From assembly GCA_024349245.1 (NCBI GenBank), contig JALDNG010000006.1, positions 4,457,001 to 4,521,000 of the forward strand: 64,000 bases of DNA, in the 5' to 3' direction. Made by a program: the position numbers and the translations under genes. This document shows, piece after piece, positions 10,201 through 24,052 of this stretch. The notes beneath the pieces were generated by a model that saw only the letters and a list, made by a program, of their open reading frames with translations, did not search any database and was not told the DNA's origin. The DNA is from Neodontobutis hainanensis. Its lineage: Eukaryota; Chordata; Actinopteri; Gobiiformes; Odontobutidae. How positions within the stretch are numbered: the first letter of the stretch is position 1; every line of letters begins with the position of its first letter.

Positions 10201-12998
10201 AGGCAGGTTTGCACGACCACAGTCAAAGCCCTTTGACCCACTGCATATTGTGAGTGCATTAATTGATTACGTTTACTCACATTTATATAGAGCTAGCCAA
10301 TTGATCAAAATTGGTCATCATCATTACCAGTCTTCTTTATGTGTTAATTAAAAAATGAACTATATGACAATGAATTTTCCTTACGCACCATTATTTGAGA
10401 TGTTTGGAGAAACCTTTGTCTAGAACAACACAGCTTTAGTCCCTGAACAGGCATCACATTAGAATGAAAAAAAGACAGTAACCATGACTACCTGGGCATG
10501 GATCTATGCAGTCAGATGACAAGGATGTAGAGGTTGCCATGGTTGCACAGTGAATGACTTGCCCTGAGACATTGATCTAAACAAGCCAAGTTACAATTAC
10601 AGCTGTTTGAGGATTAACATGACCAAAACCACCTGGTGATAAAACGAGCATAATACAGTGTGACAACACACCTCTTTCTACAATTTACCTTGACGGACTG
10701 ACTAAACAGACATTCATTTTGAAATCTGTGTAGTTACATATTCAAAAGAGGGAATTATATTTGCCTTGAGCTCTGATGACGCCCTCATTTATTTAATTTA
10801 TTAATTCAGACATTGACAAGGTTCAAGGTTTTGTAAACTTATAATTTTTCATAAACACAGTACCCTAGCTGTCATTACTGTTTTTGTTGTTACCATAGAT
10901 ATGTGCCTTTTACAATGAGTTTTGAGAGACAGATTGGTGGTAAAGACTTTCAGACTTTTTTTTTTTTTTTTTTAAATGAAGGTGTTTTCTATGATCTAGA
11001 ACGTTTCTGCACGTGTACAAAAAAAAGCCATTACACACAGAAAGAAGAACATTCCTCCCTACAGGTAACCGGGCCATTATTTGTCTTATACTTGCTGCCT
11101 GACAATCCATTTGCCATCAAGTATGCAGACAGCATCCAAGTAAGCTTTGCATTTATGTTTCTGCACATGGGTTGCCCTACACATGAATGATGATCTAATA
11201 TAATTCAGAGAAAACACGCTGGTATGAAAAGAAAAGGTTACCTCGGGGATGGTCAGCATAATCAGGTTTTTGCATGTTGCCAGGCACGGGCCTCATGGGA
11301 GTCTACAACAATAGTCACAGCAGAAAATTTAAATGCCCCAATGTAGACAAAACGTGGTAATATTTCATTCATATATGTAAAACTATGTCCAAGAAAATAT
11401 ATATTTTTTTAAGTCAGAGCTTTATTTGTCAAGAATTTATTTATCAAAATTGTTTGACTTATTACATCAGAAACTAAAATGTGATAAATGACTGGCATGA
11501 GCCATCTATGACATGTTTAGCCCATTATTCTTCAGGGGGTGTCCCATTTCTCAAACACCAATATTAGACCATTAAAACTTTTGACTTTTGTGAATAAACT
11601 AAACTTGAAACTTAGAAACTGGCATTGTAGCTCTAGCACTGGTCGGTTTGACACTTAGTAATAAACTATAGTATTAATATTAGTAAAATAAACTGAGCTA
11701 CACACTGCTTACCAGTGGATAGTAGGGGCGTAGTTTTCCTGTGTAACGGTACCCCGGCCATGGGTCTGTGTTCAAGTCCTGATCCACACAGTTTTTAGTT
11801 TCACTCTGGTTCTTGTCTTCTTCTGAAACACAAACATCTTAAGCATTTGGCACCATTGTGTAACTTTGCAAAGCGTCACTTAAGCTGCAATAGGAAAGAA
11901 ATTGTACAAATGCTGCCTAAAAGTACACACCTTTTATTTTTAGACATAGACTTGCATGAAGCCAAGGTATTATTTCTGCCTACTGCACTGCCAATACGTC
12001 TTTACTATGTCATGTCTATCTCTTTTCAATCACCTAAATAAATCCATACTGTGAAAATGAAATGGAAATGACAAAATGGAAATGTTAAGGAATTGATGGC
12101 ACATACTTGCTTTTTTATGCAGCAACTTGTGAGAAGCCCAGCTCCCTTTGAAACATTCCTAGAAAACATGTATTTTTAGTTAACACAACAAATGGGACTA
12201 CATAGTTTGTATAGTTTAATTTCAAAGTTATAAATTGTGTTTTACAAACGAAAGACCATCTAGTGCAAGAAATAGAGACTAGACAAAAAGAGCAAAGTCA
12301 GGTTGCATGGGTTAAACTGCAGTCACAGCAAAGCTCTCATGGATCAAATATCATTTACTTAGGTTAGTTATGTATTGGGTTTCTTGGCAGTCGTTTTCAG
12401 TGTTTCAAGACAGATTGCACCCAATGCAATATTCCCGAGCTAGGCATCAAGAGATCTGATTAATTATGGTTGATCAAAGACCAAGCAATAAATATAACTA
12501 TAACATAATGGATTAATATTTAAATGTACAAAGCTGTAAGCACAGATACTAACCCACGCATAGACTACACTTTTTTTATTTAGGACATATGATTAAATTA
12601 GGCTAATAAGCAGAGTTAGCAAGATGAGCTAAACGTTTAACCAAAATTGTCACCAAAATAAGAAGTACATACACAAACTGACATTTTTCTCAGCAACACA
12701 ATAAAACGCTACAAATCCAAAAGACAGCAGTTCAAAATAAAAAAAAAAATATTAATAACATTTTTCATGTACATATATCTAATGTAGCTTGACAGTTAGC
12801 TGCCTCGTGATTGGTAGACCAGGCCTAATTGTGTATATACAGCCGCAATTTTCACTTAACAATCCAAGAAAACATCAGTACCTGTGAGCAGAAATAAGAG
12901 CCTTGAATACCAAGCTTGATACATGTAGGACACTGAAGTTTTGCGTCCTGGCTACAGCCTTCAGTCTCACACTCCCTTCTAGCTTCGGTGCTCGCCAT
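7201..12998 (-). CDS. metap1: Methionine aminopeptidase 1, eleven exons, complete
   Basis: Cytosolic dinuclear metallopeptidase that removes the initiator methionine from nascent proteins at the ribosome. Minus-strand exons, 5' to 3': 12882-12998, 12107-12158, 11713-11822, 11242-11302, 9343-9434, 9164-9247, 8700-8838, 7934-8065, 7608-7751, 7459-7524, 7201-7367. All splice GT-AG and sum to 1164 nt, 387 aa against 386 in human. The N-terminal ribosome-binding zinc finger has C10, C15, C23, C26, C37, C41, H49 and H53. The pita-bread peptidase domain fills the rest, with metal ligands D220, D231, H294, E327, E358 and substrate-site H203 at the residue numbers known for human METAP1. The C-terminus ends FLSQM rather than the mammalian MSQF. 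The start MASTEARREC matches the family. The gene is divergent with eif4e, with 110 bp between start codons. No lesion is seen. Confidence 0.96.
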
Positions 12999-13108
12999 GC
13001 CTTCGTCTAAAGGAGGGGTGGAGTTACACTGCGCATGTCCTCAGTGGTAACGTCACGTGGTAGAACTTCATCCAATCAGTGGAAACTTTCCAAACAGAGA
13101 TTTGTAAG
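12999..13108. promoter_or_regulatory. Short bidirectional promoter shared by metap1 and eif4e
   Basis: Only 110 bp separate the two start codons, so both 5' UTRs and the core promoter must fit here or overlap the first exons. Motifs seen: an NRF1-like half site TGCGCATG at 13030-13037, a CACGTG E-box at 13054-13059 preceded by CGT (ACGTCACGTGG, also CRE-like), and a CCAAT box at 13072-13076. No TATA box is seen. This is the usual make-up of a housekeeping divergent promoter. Confidence 0.8.
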
Positions 13109-16100
13109 ATGGCGACCGCCGAACCGGTGAGTACTTTCTCTGAAGAACACATCATAACAGTTGTCGCTGTTGTAGCCTTAGATTTTGTTCAGTTTCTTAT
13201 TTAAAGTGTGTCAGCAGCTGTAAACATAATTATTCTAATAGAAATAAAGTATGGTTTGTGTCTTATTTGCTGCTTTGGTGTGTTTTAAGTGTAGCTTCTT
13301 GTGCCTCACGACCAATGCGTAAAAGAGAGGAATGCTGGTGTGTAGAGATCTCCCAACTTTAAGGCTGACGTTTGTAGCTGACCGACACACTGTGAAAGTT
13401 TGCACGGTCAAGTCGTGTCACAAAAAATATTGATCTGTTATTTCTCGGTTTTCATAAATCACCCCAAACGGGGTCAACAATGTTTTCAGTGTGTCATTAC
13501 AAATTGACGATCAAAAATAACTACCAATGTTCTTACTAACAGATAAGGAATTGGTCAATACTTGCCTTGTCCTTGGGGGGGGAAAAAGCACGAAAGTTGT
13601 TTATTAACGCTTTTACACGTTATGCTTTTTATTTTATGGGTGTAAGTTAGTAAGTATGTAAGTAAGTTAGTAATAATTGAAAGAGGATTGCTTGAATTAT
13701 CACACAAACGTGTAGCCGATGTTTTTGTAATGGAAAATACTGGTGGAAGTTTTTTCTAAAATGTGCATATATTTTATATCACTGTCATTACATATTGAAG
13801 AAGAAAAAAGAAAATGTTTACAGAAATGACACAAACTTAGAAGAAGGAAGAAATTAAGAAATAAACAGCAGCAAAACTTTTTTTTTTGTTTATTTCTACA
13901 TATGTACAACATTAACAGATGTATTACAGTTAATAAACAAGTGTCTACTTTTGAAAGAGGTTTTTGTTGGTGCATTTTTTATACAGTCTGAAAGTGGGTT
14001 CCATTTTTTGGTGCATAATGAGCGAATGCATAATATATTACAGTAACTATTCCCACAGGGTTCTCAATTGTCCGTTTCTTTACTTTTTTCTACATGCTCC
14101 ATAGGAAACCAACCCAAGTCCACCCCAGCATGATGAAGATGGAGCTGAGGAAACTGGACAGGAGATTGTGAGCCCAGAGGCCTACATCAAACATCCCCTC
14201 CAGAACAGGTTTATGTCAGCTTTTTCTCCTCCAGGCCTAATGTTGAATGAATTATTCAGAGCCAGTATCCTTAAAGATATGTTTAACTAAGTCAAACATT
14301 AAGGCACACAGAGATATTAGATGTGACATGTAAATGCCGTTGTGTACAAAACAATAATGAGTTATTTGGAACTATATTGTCTGTATAGCAATGGAAATGT
14401 ATCAAGCAGTAGTAATAATGTCAAAGAGAAGCATCCACTGAACAGGAGAGAGAACACCTGAAATCCTAACTCTTGTGTGTGTGAATAATTAATGAATAGT
14501 TATAAAAGAAAAAAGGTAACCAGGGCAATTATATGTAATTAAAGCAATTTTAATAAATATTTTATTAATGCTTTGGTTTAAAGTCAAGGACTGAGTTATG
14601 GTCGGTCTGTACTCTATGGCTTAAATATACTTATATCTAAATAGAGAAAGATTGCACACACTGCCTCTATCGATGTAACCATGGCTTAACCTTCTGCCAT
14701 CCAGGTCCTGTACCAAGCCGTTTCCAAACATGGAGCAGCGAGCTATAAAATGTGAAAATGTTAAAAAATGCATGCATCTGCAGCATCAAAGAAATGCTGG
14801 GTGACATATACATCACACATCTGTTTGATCTCTCTGCAAACATCGGAGTTAAAATAAACCTTCCTCTGTACAACTGCACTGAAGGGTCTAAAAAGAAAGC
14901 AAGACATGAGTCAATCTTTTACAAAAACAATGAATTCTTCACCAAATAAAGGCCATCAAAGTGTGTTCTTGAGTTTGAAATTACCTTGCGACTAACTGGC
15001 CATTGCCCAGGTTGTACCTCACCTCAGGCCCAAAGCTGGGATAGTCTCCAGTCAGAATAAATACTCAAATATGTATTCATTTACAGTGAGTTAATAATTA
15101 AAATTTAACTGGACAAAAAAAGGTACACTCATTTATCACATTTTGATTTTACTAAATGTATCAGTTTGCTTTGTGGCTTTGTTGCTTGAGGCTTTAAATT
15201 CCAGTAAGCAATTAACACTAATAGACTTCCTCTTTGTCTGCAAACTTTTTTCTGATTAAGTAATTATCTTACTCACATTTATGTTGTCCTTTAATAATGT
15301 CGTCCTAGAGAGCTGGGGTGTCACAATTAATTGGACAAAAAGAGTTACGCCTTGATGCACTGGATGGGTTTGGCAAGCGTGCAGGTGCTTCCGTACAACC
15401 CTCATTTGCTCCAAAGTTCAATGACGTTTAGTTTGGCTATTGTTTACCTCGTGTTTTAATTAAGAGCTTGTTACATTTATGCAAATTAGTTTGACTGTTT
15501 TTGCCCAACAGATGGTCTCTCTGGTTCTTCAAGAATGATAAAAGCAAAACGTGGCAGGCCAACCTGCGACTCATCTCTAAATTTGACACAGTGGAAGATT
15601 TCTGGGCGTAAGATGCAATAAATCTGTCTTCATTTTCTGTTCTTTCTTGAGGTGGCTTGAGAAGTAAAATGCCACAACTACACAATGTTTTTTAGAAATA
15701 TTTTCAGAGCTACAGAGAGTTAACAAATAAACTTTTTTGTCTTTCAGCCTCTACAACCATATTCAGTTGTCTAGCAACCTCATGTCAGGCTGTGATTACT
15801 CCCTTTTTAAGGTACTGTATGAGTACTATTTAAAGAACTCTGGTTCTGCACTGGAACTGCCACTATTACAATATGTTTCTTTACGATTCACATTTAACAA
15901 ATAGTAAGATCAGAAAAAAACAACCAGTTTTCTTTTAGGTTTTTCTGAAAAATATGTAAAATCAAAAAAATTATATTTGTCCCTCAGTAAAGTTCTTCCT
16001 CTTCATAACTTGCCAACATAATAGAAATTTACTTTTTTTTTCTCCAGTCATTATAGTGAGCAATAATAATAGTATAGAGCAGTGTGGGTGCAAATTTAGT

Positions 16101-17077
16101 AATGACAATTTCAGGAAAATAGTTGTACTGCATTTGAGGTAGGTTCTTCAAATAAATTACAAAACTAATTGTTAAATAGTACCGTAAGCCTTGACTATTA
16201 AACCTGTAGTCTATCTCTCTGTTTAATCTATATGTTAGTTGATATTCACAATTCATTCTCTCATAGTATTTTAGCATCCTTTTTTTCTGTTCCCAATTTA
16301 AACTATGTATTAGTTTTTGAAGGCATTTTGCATTCTGATCTGAGTCAAGGTTGAAGTGAACTCATCAGGATTGTGAAGGCTTTGGATCCAGTTGTTTGCA
16401 ATGTGTAATGACCATGTGAACCCGTGCTGCAGGATGGCATTGAACCCATGTGGGAGGATGAGAGGAACAAGCGTGGAGGGCGCTGGCTCATCACACTCAA
16501 CAAGCAGCAACGGAGATTAGACCTGGACCGCTTCTGGCTGGAAACTGTATGTTTGGCTGTATCAGCTCTGCCAGTTTTCTATTCAGTAGAGTAACTCCAA
16601 ATAGTAGTGATGCTGTAGAAATCTTAGGGTTGTACTAATATTGTCTTTGTAGATGTAGAATTTAATTTACATGAATTAATCATAATGTTATACATCAAAA
16701 TTTATATATAACATGTTTCCCCATTATTTCAACAGCTGCTATGCTTAGTTGGAGAAGCCTTTGATGACTATAGTGACCAGGTTTGTGGAGCTGTGGTTAA
16801 CATCCGCACAAAGGGAGATAAAATCGCCGTTTGGACATCAGACTTTGAGAACCGAGAAGCTGTAACACATATAGGGTGAGACTGGTCTCTCATATTTACA
16901 GTTGTTAAATGTTAATACTAATGTCTATACTTAGCGTTACTCTGTCATTTCTTTACTAACAGGAGAGTTTACAAGGAGCGCTTGGGGATTCCCATGAAGA
17001 TGACGATTGGTTACCAGTCTCATGCAGATACATCTACTAAAAGCGGCTCAACCACCAAGAACAAATTTGTTGTTTGA
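13109..17077 (+). CDS. eif4e: Eukaryotic translation initiation factor 4E, seven exons, complete
   Basis: Binds the m7G cap of mRNA and joins eIF4G in the eIF4F complex to start translation; 4E-BPs compete for the same surface. Exons: 13109-13126, 14105-14208, 15512-15607, 15748-15811, 16433-16546, 16736-16875, 16963-17077. They sum to 651 nt, 216 aa against 217 in human, with GT-AG introns and matching phases. Cap-stacking tryptophans W55 and W101, cap-contacting E102, and dorsal-face W72 in VEDFWALYNHI are present. The MNK phosphorylation serine (human S209) is S208 in KSGSTTKN. The N-terminal tail (about residues 7-30) is divergent, as usual. Linkage to metap1 and adh matches the human EIF4E locus. 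Teleosts carry several eIF4E-1 paralogs (eif4ea, eif4eb, eif4e1c), and I cannot assign the suffix from this sequence alone. Confidence 0.95.
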
Positions 17078-17411
17078 GAATTGCTCAATGTGCCTCTTTC
17101 ATTTTCTTGTCTTATTTGTTGTTGGTGCATATGTTTACTAATTGCTGCAAAGACTGTGCGGAATGCAATCTGGAAGAAAAAAAAATGAATTCAAGACTAC
17201 AGTACATGCCAAATGTTTCCATAACTTCCCCAGGACTTGGAACCACAGGAAACTTGAGAGTCTGATAAAGATAATTCTTCCGTAACACTAAGAGGTATTA
17301 ATAGTGAATTACATTTAGAGTATGACATCCCCCAAAGAAACTTATACTGATTTGTTTTGTTTTTTAATGGCAGGGAATCCTAAAATGCAAAAAAAATATA
17401 AAAGTTGTGCT

Positions 17412-17528
17412 CATAAGTTTACATACCCTGGCAGAATTTGTGTTTACTCTTTTTGATAAGGGTTATTCATATTCTTTGAAAAATGGCCCAAAAACATCCC
17501 AAATTCTGCCAGGGTTTGTAAACTTATG
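17412..17528. mobile_element. Palindromic MITE (Tc1/mariner-like) in the eif4e 3' UTR
   Basis: Two 28-bp arms at 17412-17439 and 17501-17528 are reverse complements with a single mismatch, around a 61-bp middle. Each arm contains ACCCTGGCAGAATTT, and TA/AT-rich bases flank both ends. This is the form of a miniature inverted-repeat element; the arm sequence resembles Tc1/mariner-derived repeats of fish, which is a recollection and not a search result. It lies before the proposed poly(A) signal, so the mRNA would carry it as a long hairpin. Confidence 0.7.
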
Positions 17529-17736
17529 TACAGTATTTTCAGTATTTTCTTAATTTTTTTTCTACAGCAGCGTTAGTTTGCTGTAATCCTACATTAAACC
17601 CTTTTAATTTATTATACTAATTTGCCTGCATATATTAGATTATTAGTTCTTTGTTTTATGCTTTTGTGCCTTGAACTATTGCATGTAATCCCATTTTATG
17701 ACTTTTCATGACTTATCTTAATTTGAGTGTTAATAT

Positions 17737-17742
17737 AATAAA
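17737..17742 (+). terminator. Likely eif4e polyadenylation signal
   Basis: AATAAA in TAATATAATAAAGAAATT is followed within about 40 bases by the T/GT-rich stretch TTGTGGTATGCTTTTTGTC. It implies a 3' UTR of roughly 680 bases. Confidence 0.6.
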
Positions 17743-20509
17743 GAAATTGGTTTTGCAAATATGAAACATTTTGTGGTATGCTTTTTGTCTTTGTTTGCTT
17801 TTTTTTTATTATTTTGGTTTTTTTTTTTACAATTCTCCATGACAATAATGAATTGAAAAAAGGGTATGGAAAGCTCATTGTAAATCATTTGAAATAAAAA
17901 GAAGTTTAACTTTAGGCACATTTCTATCTTGATTTCAGTGATACCAGGAAAGTTTTAAAAATGTCACCTTGCCATGACAAAACTCTACCTGATCAAGATT
18001 TTTTTTATGAGAGGATCTTTCTTAAACTGTTCTTACATGAAATGTTGTGACCTTTAAACAGTCAGGTTTTAACCACAGAAGTTTAAAAAAGAAACTTTCT
18101 ATTCTATCACTGAATAAAGCCCGACTTTGGTAAAAACATAAAAGCGAATTAAAGGAGTTGTAAATTCATCCTTATTTATCGAATAGGCACTCACTCCAGT
18201 GTTTTCACAGGTAAACACATTGTCACTTATTAAACGGGCTTAGGAATGGGATAGAAGTTGAACTTTTTCTGCCAATGAAAGACAAGTCCAATCAATCACA
18301 GAAGGGAGAAGGACATAATTCAATAGTGCAATATCTACAAGGCGCCGACTTGGTAATGCAAAAGCAAAAAATATAACAAGAATAGAACATTACCAAAGTT
18401 AGCTTGTTTCATATTCAGACCACACTATGTATCTCTGCTGATTTTGTGGCTGCAGACTGACTTTAATAGCAAATGCTAAATGTTGTACATAGCTTTACAC
18501 TGGAGGGAGCTGCAACCCCACTTGAATGTCATACTGGCCAATTGTTTCCAGCTATTAATTTACATCTTGCAGGGTTTTACCTTAAAAGACAACCATTTTG
18601 GGCCTAAGGTCGGCTGGGTTACACTGCTGTTGTATTTTCTGTCAGGGGCTTTGTTACTGGCAGCCACCATTCACAAGAAAAAAGGGTATTGTGTGTCAAG
18701 AGGTGAAGAGGGAATTTCAGACAATCAAGAAAAGCATAAAGCATTTGTGATGTGTGTATTTCAGTGACTGTGTGAGCAGCCCTACAATCTCATTCTCTGT
18801 GGCAGATGAATATTAATGCTCAACAGGAACGTGCGCAGATATGTGGATGATGAATGTTGCCAGCAGCTACAATTAGGACATTACATTGGGACTGTACCCT
18901 TGCACGTAAAGGCCATAAGCTAGGGCAATTTGCAAAGCTTAACTCTTTAACAGCTACCATTCCGTAGATGGCTGATCAATTTCCCCAGAGTCTAGTCTTG
19001 CTTTCTTGTCTCTCCCAGTGGTCTATGGATCAATGGTAGGATTTGTTAACCCATATTAAACAAATGAACAGATAATCAGAGAGCTAGTTAGACTATTTGG
19101 AGAAGAAATGGTGGATTGCATTTAAAGCCTGAACACAAATATAGTAGATGATGAGTGTGGCTAAAGCAGGACCCGCGAGACACCATCAACGCAACCACAG
19201 AACAAAATCATGCTTTGGATGGCAGTCACTGCACGCATCATTGGGTTTTAGGTATTGATCCATTCTCCCCGCACATCGAGCCAGTGCGCTACTGTATATA
19301 AAACCCAGCTCTTTGACGGCCAACTTCAGAGAAACAGAACACAAGCCCAAGTTGTCCAGGTTTTTATTAATGTAGAATTAATTTTAGTTTTATTGATCAT
19401 CTTTGGTACATCTCAGACTTTTACCTAGATTTTTTTTAAATATAAGGTTGGTGAAACTGTGGGAGCAGCGATTACTTTGATCTCGAAAGAAGGATTCATT
19501 ATGGTGCTTATAGAGTTAGATGAATTCAGTCATTACTACACTTAGTCCTATATATTCAGGAGTGTCAGGAAGCTAGATGCATCTCCTCAAATGTCAAGCC
19601 TTTGCTTTAGTTTTTGTTTTCCCATCTGTTCTGCTCATTGCTGCAAACCACTTTGCCCTTTTCTTCTTTTGTTTCCTACCTGAAAAAAATCCCTTTTAGT
19701 ATGCATTGTGTTAATGAACCTAATTTGTTTCCTTATTCTTCCGAGTTCTTTCTCTTCAATCCACAGTGCTGCTTAGTATCCATTTTACAATGTGGTGCAT
19801 TTAATGACCAACTAGTGTTGCGAGTGTTAGTTATTGAATGGATGGCTAACACGACTACTAATAATAGTAATAATGGCACAACATTGTTCAGAGAATATGA
19901 GACAGCTAATGAGTTTGGGCACTTGGGAAACAGTTTGAAGATTAATCAATAGAATTTCTCATTAATTTGAGCCGTTCATGTGCTTTAAAACTTTAAACTT
20001 TAAAAGCATGGTGAGGTCACAAAGTGGCCGGGTTCACACAAACTGTAGATAATTAGTGGAGGCTTTTTGTGAAGTTTCATGGCGTTTGCACTCACAGTTA
20101 TGTATTCAAGTGGCCTGTCCTCTTGCTGTGCTATTCATCTGTAACAAATTAGCTCCTAAAGCCAGATGAGCATACTGTATTTCCAAACTCTAATGACAGC
20201 ACTGTGCTCTACCTTTAAAATAAACCAAAAGTTATAGGTAGTGGTTTAGTACCTTCTGTTTTCATGAAGGTTTTTTTAAAAAAAGAAATAAAATCTATGG
20301 CTGCATTTTATTTTAAAGCACTTTCAGTTAATTACTGCATTTCGTTCCCACAGCCCCATTATCACTGATTAATTTTCTGGTTTTCTCTCAATGAATCTAT
20401 TGCAGCGGCTGCTTTTGAGGATGTTTTGACTCTCACACTCTTGAAGGAAAACTTTGTCCCTCTAAACACTCTTCTCCAGTCAGTTAATAGCTTTTTTCGT
20501 TGTGGTATT

Positions 20510-20700
20510 TTTGCTACATTGCATATACATATTACATTTTATATTGCACTTTTTTTCCTTTCCAAGAGACTCAAAGCACTCACATTATTCATTCACTCCA
20601 CAGTCACACACTGGTGGTGGTGAGTTACATCTGTAGCCACAGCTGCTCTGGGGCAGACTGACAGAGATGTGGCTCACAGTCAGTGATTGTTGTGTGGGTT
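20510..20700 (+). repeat. Interspersed repeat fragment
   Basis: Contains AGAGACTCAAAGCACTCAC, CACACTGGTGGTGGTGAG, TGTAGCCACAGCTGCTCTG and GGGGCAGACTGACAGAG in a row. This word order recurs across many teleost genomes (known to me by pattern, not searched). Non-coding. Confidence 0.5.
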
Positions 20701-23700
20701 TGAAAAGAGCCCATTTCACTGTCTACTTTCTTCTTTGATTCACTGGAAAGACCGTGATATCCGAGTTTACTGACAGCACAACATTGCATTGAATAATTAG
20801 GACACAAAGGCAACACACTATGTAACAATTAGCTCCAAATAAACAAATGCTGTAAGAGCCCTAGGTGCTAAAACAGCATGCATGCAGAAAATGTAGGTTG
20901 TAGTCACGCTTCTGAGGATTGTTTGAGCTGCAGGCCACAGTTGACCTTAAACATAGAAGACCAATCTTGTAAATCTTTAAAGATATTATTCCTAGACGTA
21001 ATAATTGTTTTTCAACTAATAATGAAACCATTGTAGTTCATCTAATGACAGATTCTATCACAAGACAAAAACAAAAGTCTAAAATGGTTTATATTATTCA
21101 TAACTGGCATTATTGGAATTCCCATTTTGTACAGTTCCCTCAAAGTTGGAACCATTAGACGTCTGCATACCGCATCTTTAGAGTACAACTTTTCCCATCT
21201 GCATTTTTGTAAAATCCTAGTTCTGTCGAACTGAAACTCTACTATTTGTCTATTTTGTCTTTACCTCACCTTCTTTTTAATTCCTCAAGAACAGTGTCGT
21301 GGGTTAACGCTTGTGTGCTCACTCAACAGCCTCCAACTTGTCACCACCGCCCACCTTGGAGCCACTTGTCAAGTTTGTGTGGCTGTCATGTCTCAGTAAT
21401 TCCCAAACAAGTGCATTTGGCAGATTGTTATAAGAAGGATTGGTTTTATTCTGCACAGCCTGTTTTTTTTTTTTTTTTTGTGTTGTTTAATTGGCCCTCT
21501 GAGGCATATACAGAAGAGATCTCTGCTTGAGCTATACAACTAAAGCTGAAGATATGCAAAATTGTGAACAGTGAATGTAATTAACACTGTATTCCAAGTG
21601 TTGCAACAAGAGAGGATGAGGCCTGTACACACACTCAAGTCATTGGCTTTTCCTGTAATCACATTTTCACACAGTTAGAAAAAAATTAAAAATAACCCCC
21701 CCAAAAACCAATTTCAACGCTATGATCTCTTCTCACTAGTTGTAATGTGCCAGCTATGATGACATTATCACAATACGTTGGATATCTATTTCCACGTTGA
21801 ACTCACAGTAGCTGCGTCAATGCCATTAGCAACCTGACATCAGTTTCTCTGTGTCCACGTTTAATAGGCTTTCCTGTCAAAACGATTTCATTACACATGT
21901 TGAACACTGAGCTACAAGGTATTACTGGAGGTCACAGGGTTTTGCAGCTCTCGCCTGACCAATTTACCTCCTCCTACGGTGTGATAAAAAAAAAAAAAAA
22001 CAGGGAGCCACACTGCAGAGCTCCGTGAGGGTGCTGCTGTAAAGCCCGTAGCAGTTGACCAGTGATAAACCCGTTACTGCCCCTAGCCAGCTTTACAAAC
22101 CAGGCACTTTATCCTTGACGATAAAAATGATTTCCATAAATCTTCTGAGTTGCATTCCTCAAGTGATATTTTAGTGTCTTCATTAAAAAGTCCACATATA
22201 CTACTTCAGCTGAGGCTGTAGTATTTTGCCACTTCTAAATGTCACCCAAGTTGACTAAAGAAGCTAACCAAATTGAAAATCTTATTAAATGTGAAATAAG
22301 TATGTTTAGTTAGTGTGCACTTATTCACTAGCCTGACCTTTAAGCAGATTTTTGATTGCTCATTGGGGTGATATGCAACCTGACTCAGGCTCTGGACAAC
22401 AACTGTTGCAGAGTAGATCATCTGGTGATGCTGCTGGTGGTTTAAAGGCCAGCTGTCACTCCATGCAGCGTATCGGGCCATACACAACATTTGCAGTCAA
22501 CAAGAACAGGCCAATTAACTATAACCCAGACAAGACAGTCTGTATATTACGTGAAGTATGCTCATCACATTACACAGTGAGTAAATCCCCAACTGGTATC
22601 TCTCTTAATAAAACTTTCCAACCCCTCAAGGCTCCTAAAAATAGGGTATAAAATCTGGGAGTAAAAAACGCTACTGGAATTGTTATCCCTTTCTGTAATG
22701 AAAACATACTGCACATCCTAAAAGAAATTAACTTGCACCAACTTTTATTGCTATTGTGTAACGCATGCTATAACAAAATACATAAAATGATATTAAGCAA
22801 TATATAAACCATATATCACTCCAGCAGGAGGGCATACCTCTGGGGTGGCACCAGCACTGTGCAAGGATCATACTGCTTTTAGTCTAAATATAATTATTTT
22901 AGTTTGACATCTCAAAATATGGGTCCTGGTTCCTATGTTTATCTATGATTAACCACCAGCATTGCCCCGGAGCTCATGTGTTCATAGTGAAGTCAAAATG
23001 GCACACTCTTTCAGGGCCTCTGAGGTGACACCAAATGTTTCACCTTCTGTCCCTGTTGTTTCTGTCTTTGTGAATATAAGAAACATTTTTCACAAGTTTG
23101 TAACCCTGCAGCTCTAGGCAATTATGGTCTCTGCATGGGTAATGAACCAAATATGGACAAGTTTTCAGGACATTTATGTTATGATGTGTATGTATTTTAA
23201 CACATTGTAACATGCCACAACATTGGAATGTACAGTATACATTGCAGCAGCAACAGTGTCCAGAACTGCTTTAAGATCAAAGGTTCATATGAGGCAGTGA
23301 AGTGGCAACATAATAAACTTTGTGATGTGTGTTTTTTTTTATATAGCTAAATTTGATAAAGGTGGGTTCCCCCTTTGATCATGTTCTACCTAACAACAAA
23401 AAGCTACTGGTTCAAGCAAACAGATCAGTATTAATTCACAACAAATAAAATGATCACGAAAGTGACTTTAACTTCATAAGGCATAATTAGTGCCGCCCAG
23501 ATCTGGCAGTGTGCTCCTCATTTATGAAAGAGCTGTCACTCTTAAATTAAGTTTACAGTCTCCGCATCTGACCTTTAAAATTGAATTTAAAAAAAAAACC
23601 TGAAATGTCAGTTACCCCACACTGTAATCACAGGGGATATTTTACAGTGAAATGAATGTTTTGTTAATTCATTCCAAAATGTCAAAATGCAAACCATTTA

Positions 23701-23927
23701 TATGTTTATAGAATTACTCCTGTTTATAATTTACTAAAACATTTAGCAATAAGCAAGCAAGATAATTATAAGTTTAGGGAAAAAAGAAATCTATCTCTGG
23801 AGGGTTCTATGGATCCTGATGTACCGCTATTATTTGGTGCAATTAAAGCTGGACTAAAAAGTTGACAATTCATCCACATAATTAAGAGAGTTTTTAATGT
23901 CAAAGTTCTGGGCATAAAAAGTCAAAA

Positions 23928-23954
23928 AGAAGAAGAAGAAGAAGAAAAAAAAGG
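23928..23954 (+). repeat. Short (GAA)n microsatellite
   Basis: Six AGA/GAA units run into an A-tract. Confidence 0.85.
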
Positions 23955-24052
23955 CTTGAGGTGTGCCTGTACCTTTCACTAAACACAGTTGCCATAGTTG
24001 CCAGAACTGTGTGTGTTCCTCTTTGCTGCTTCTATTTTGGTCTTCCTCTCAG

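Noticed and set aside
18480..18767. 95-codon frame with a hydrophobic stretch
   Set aside because: No signal for a promoter, splicing or homology; hydrophobic runs are common in AT-rich chance frames.
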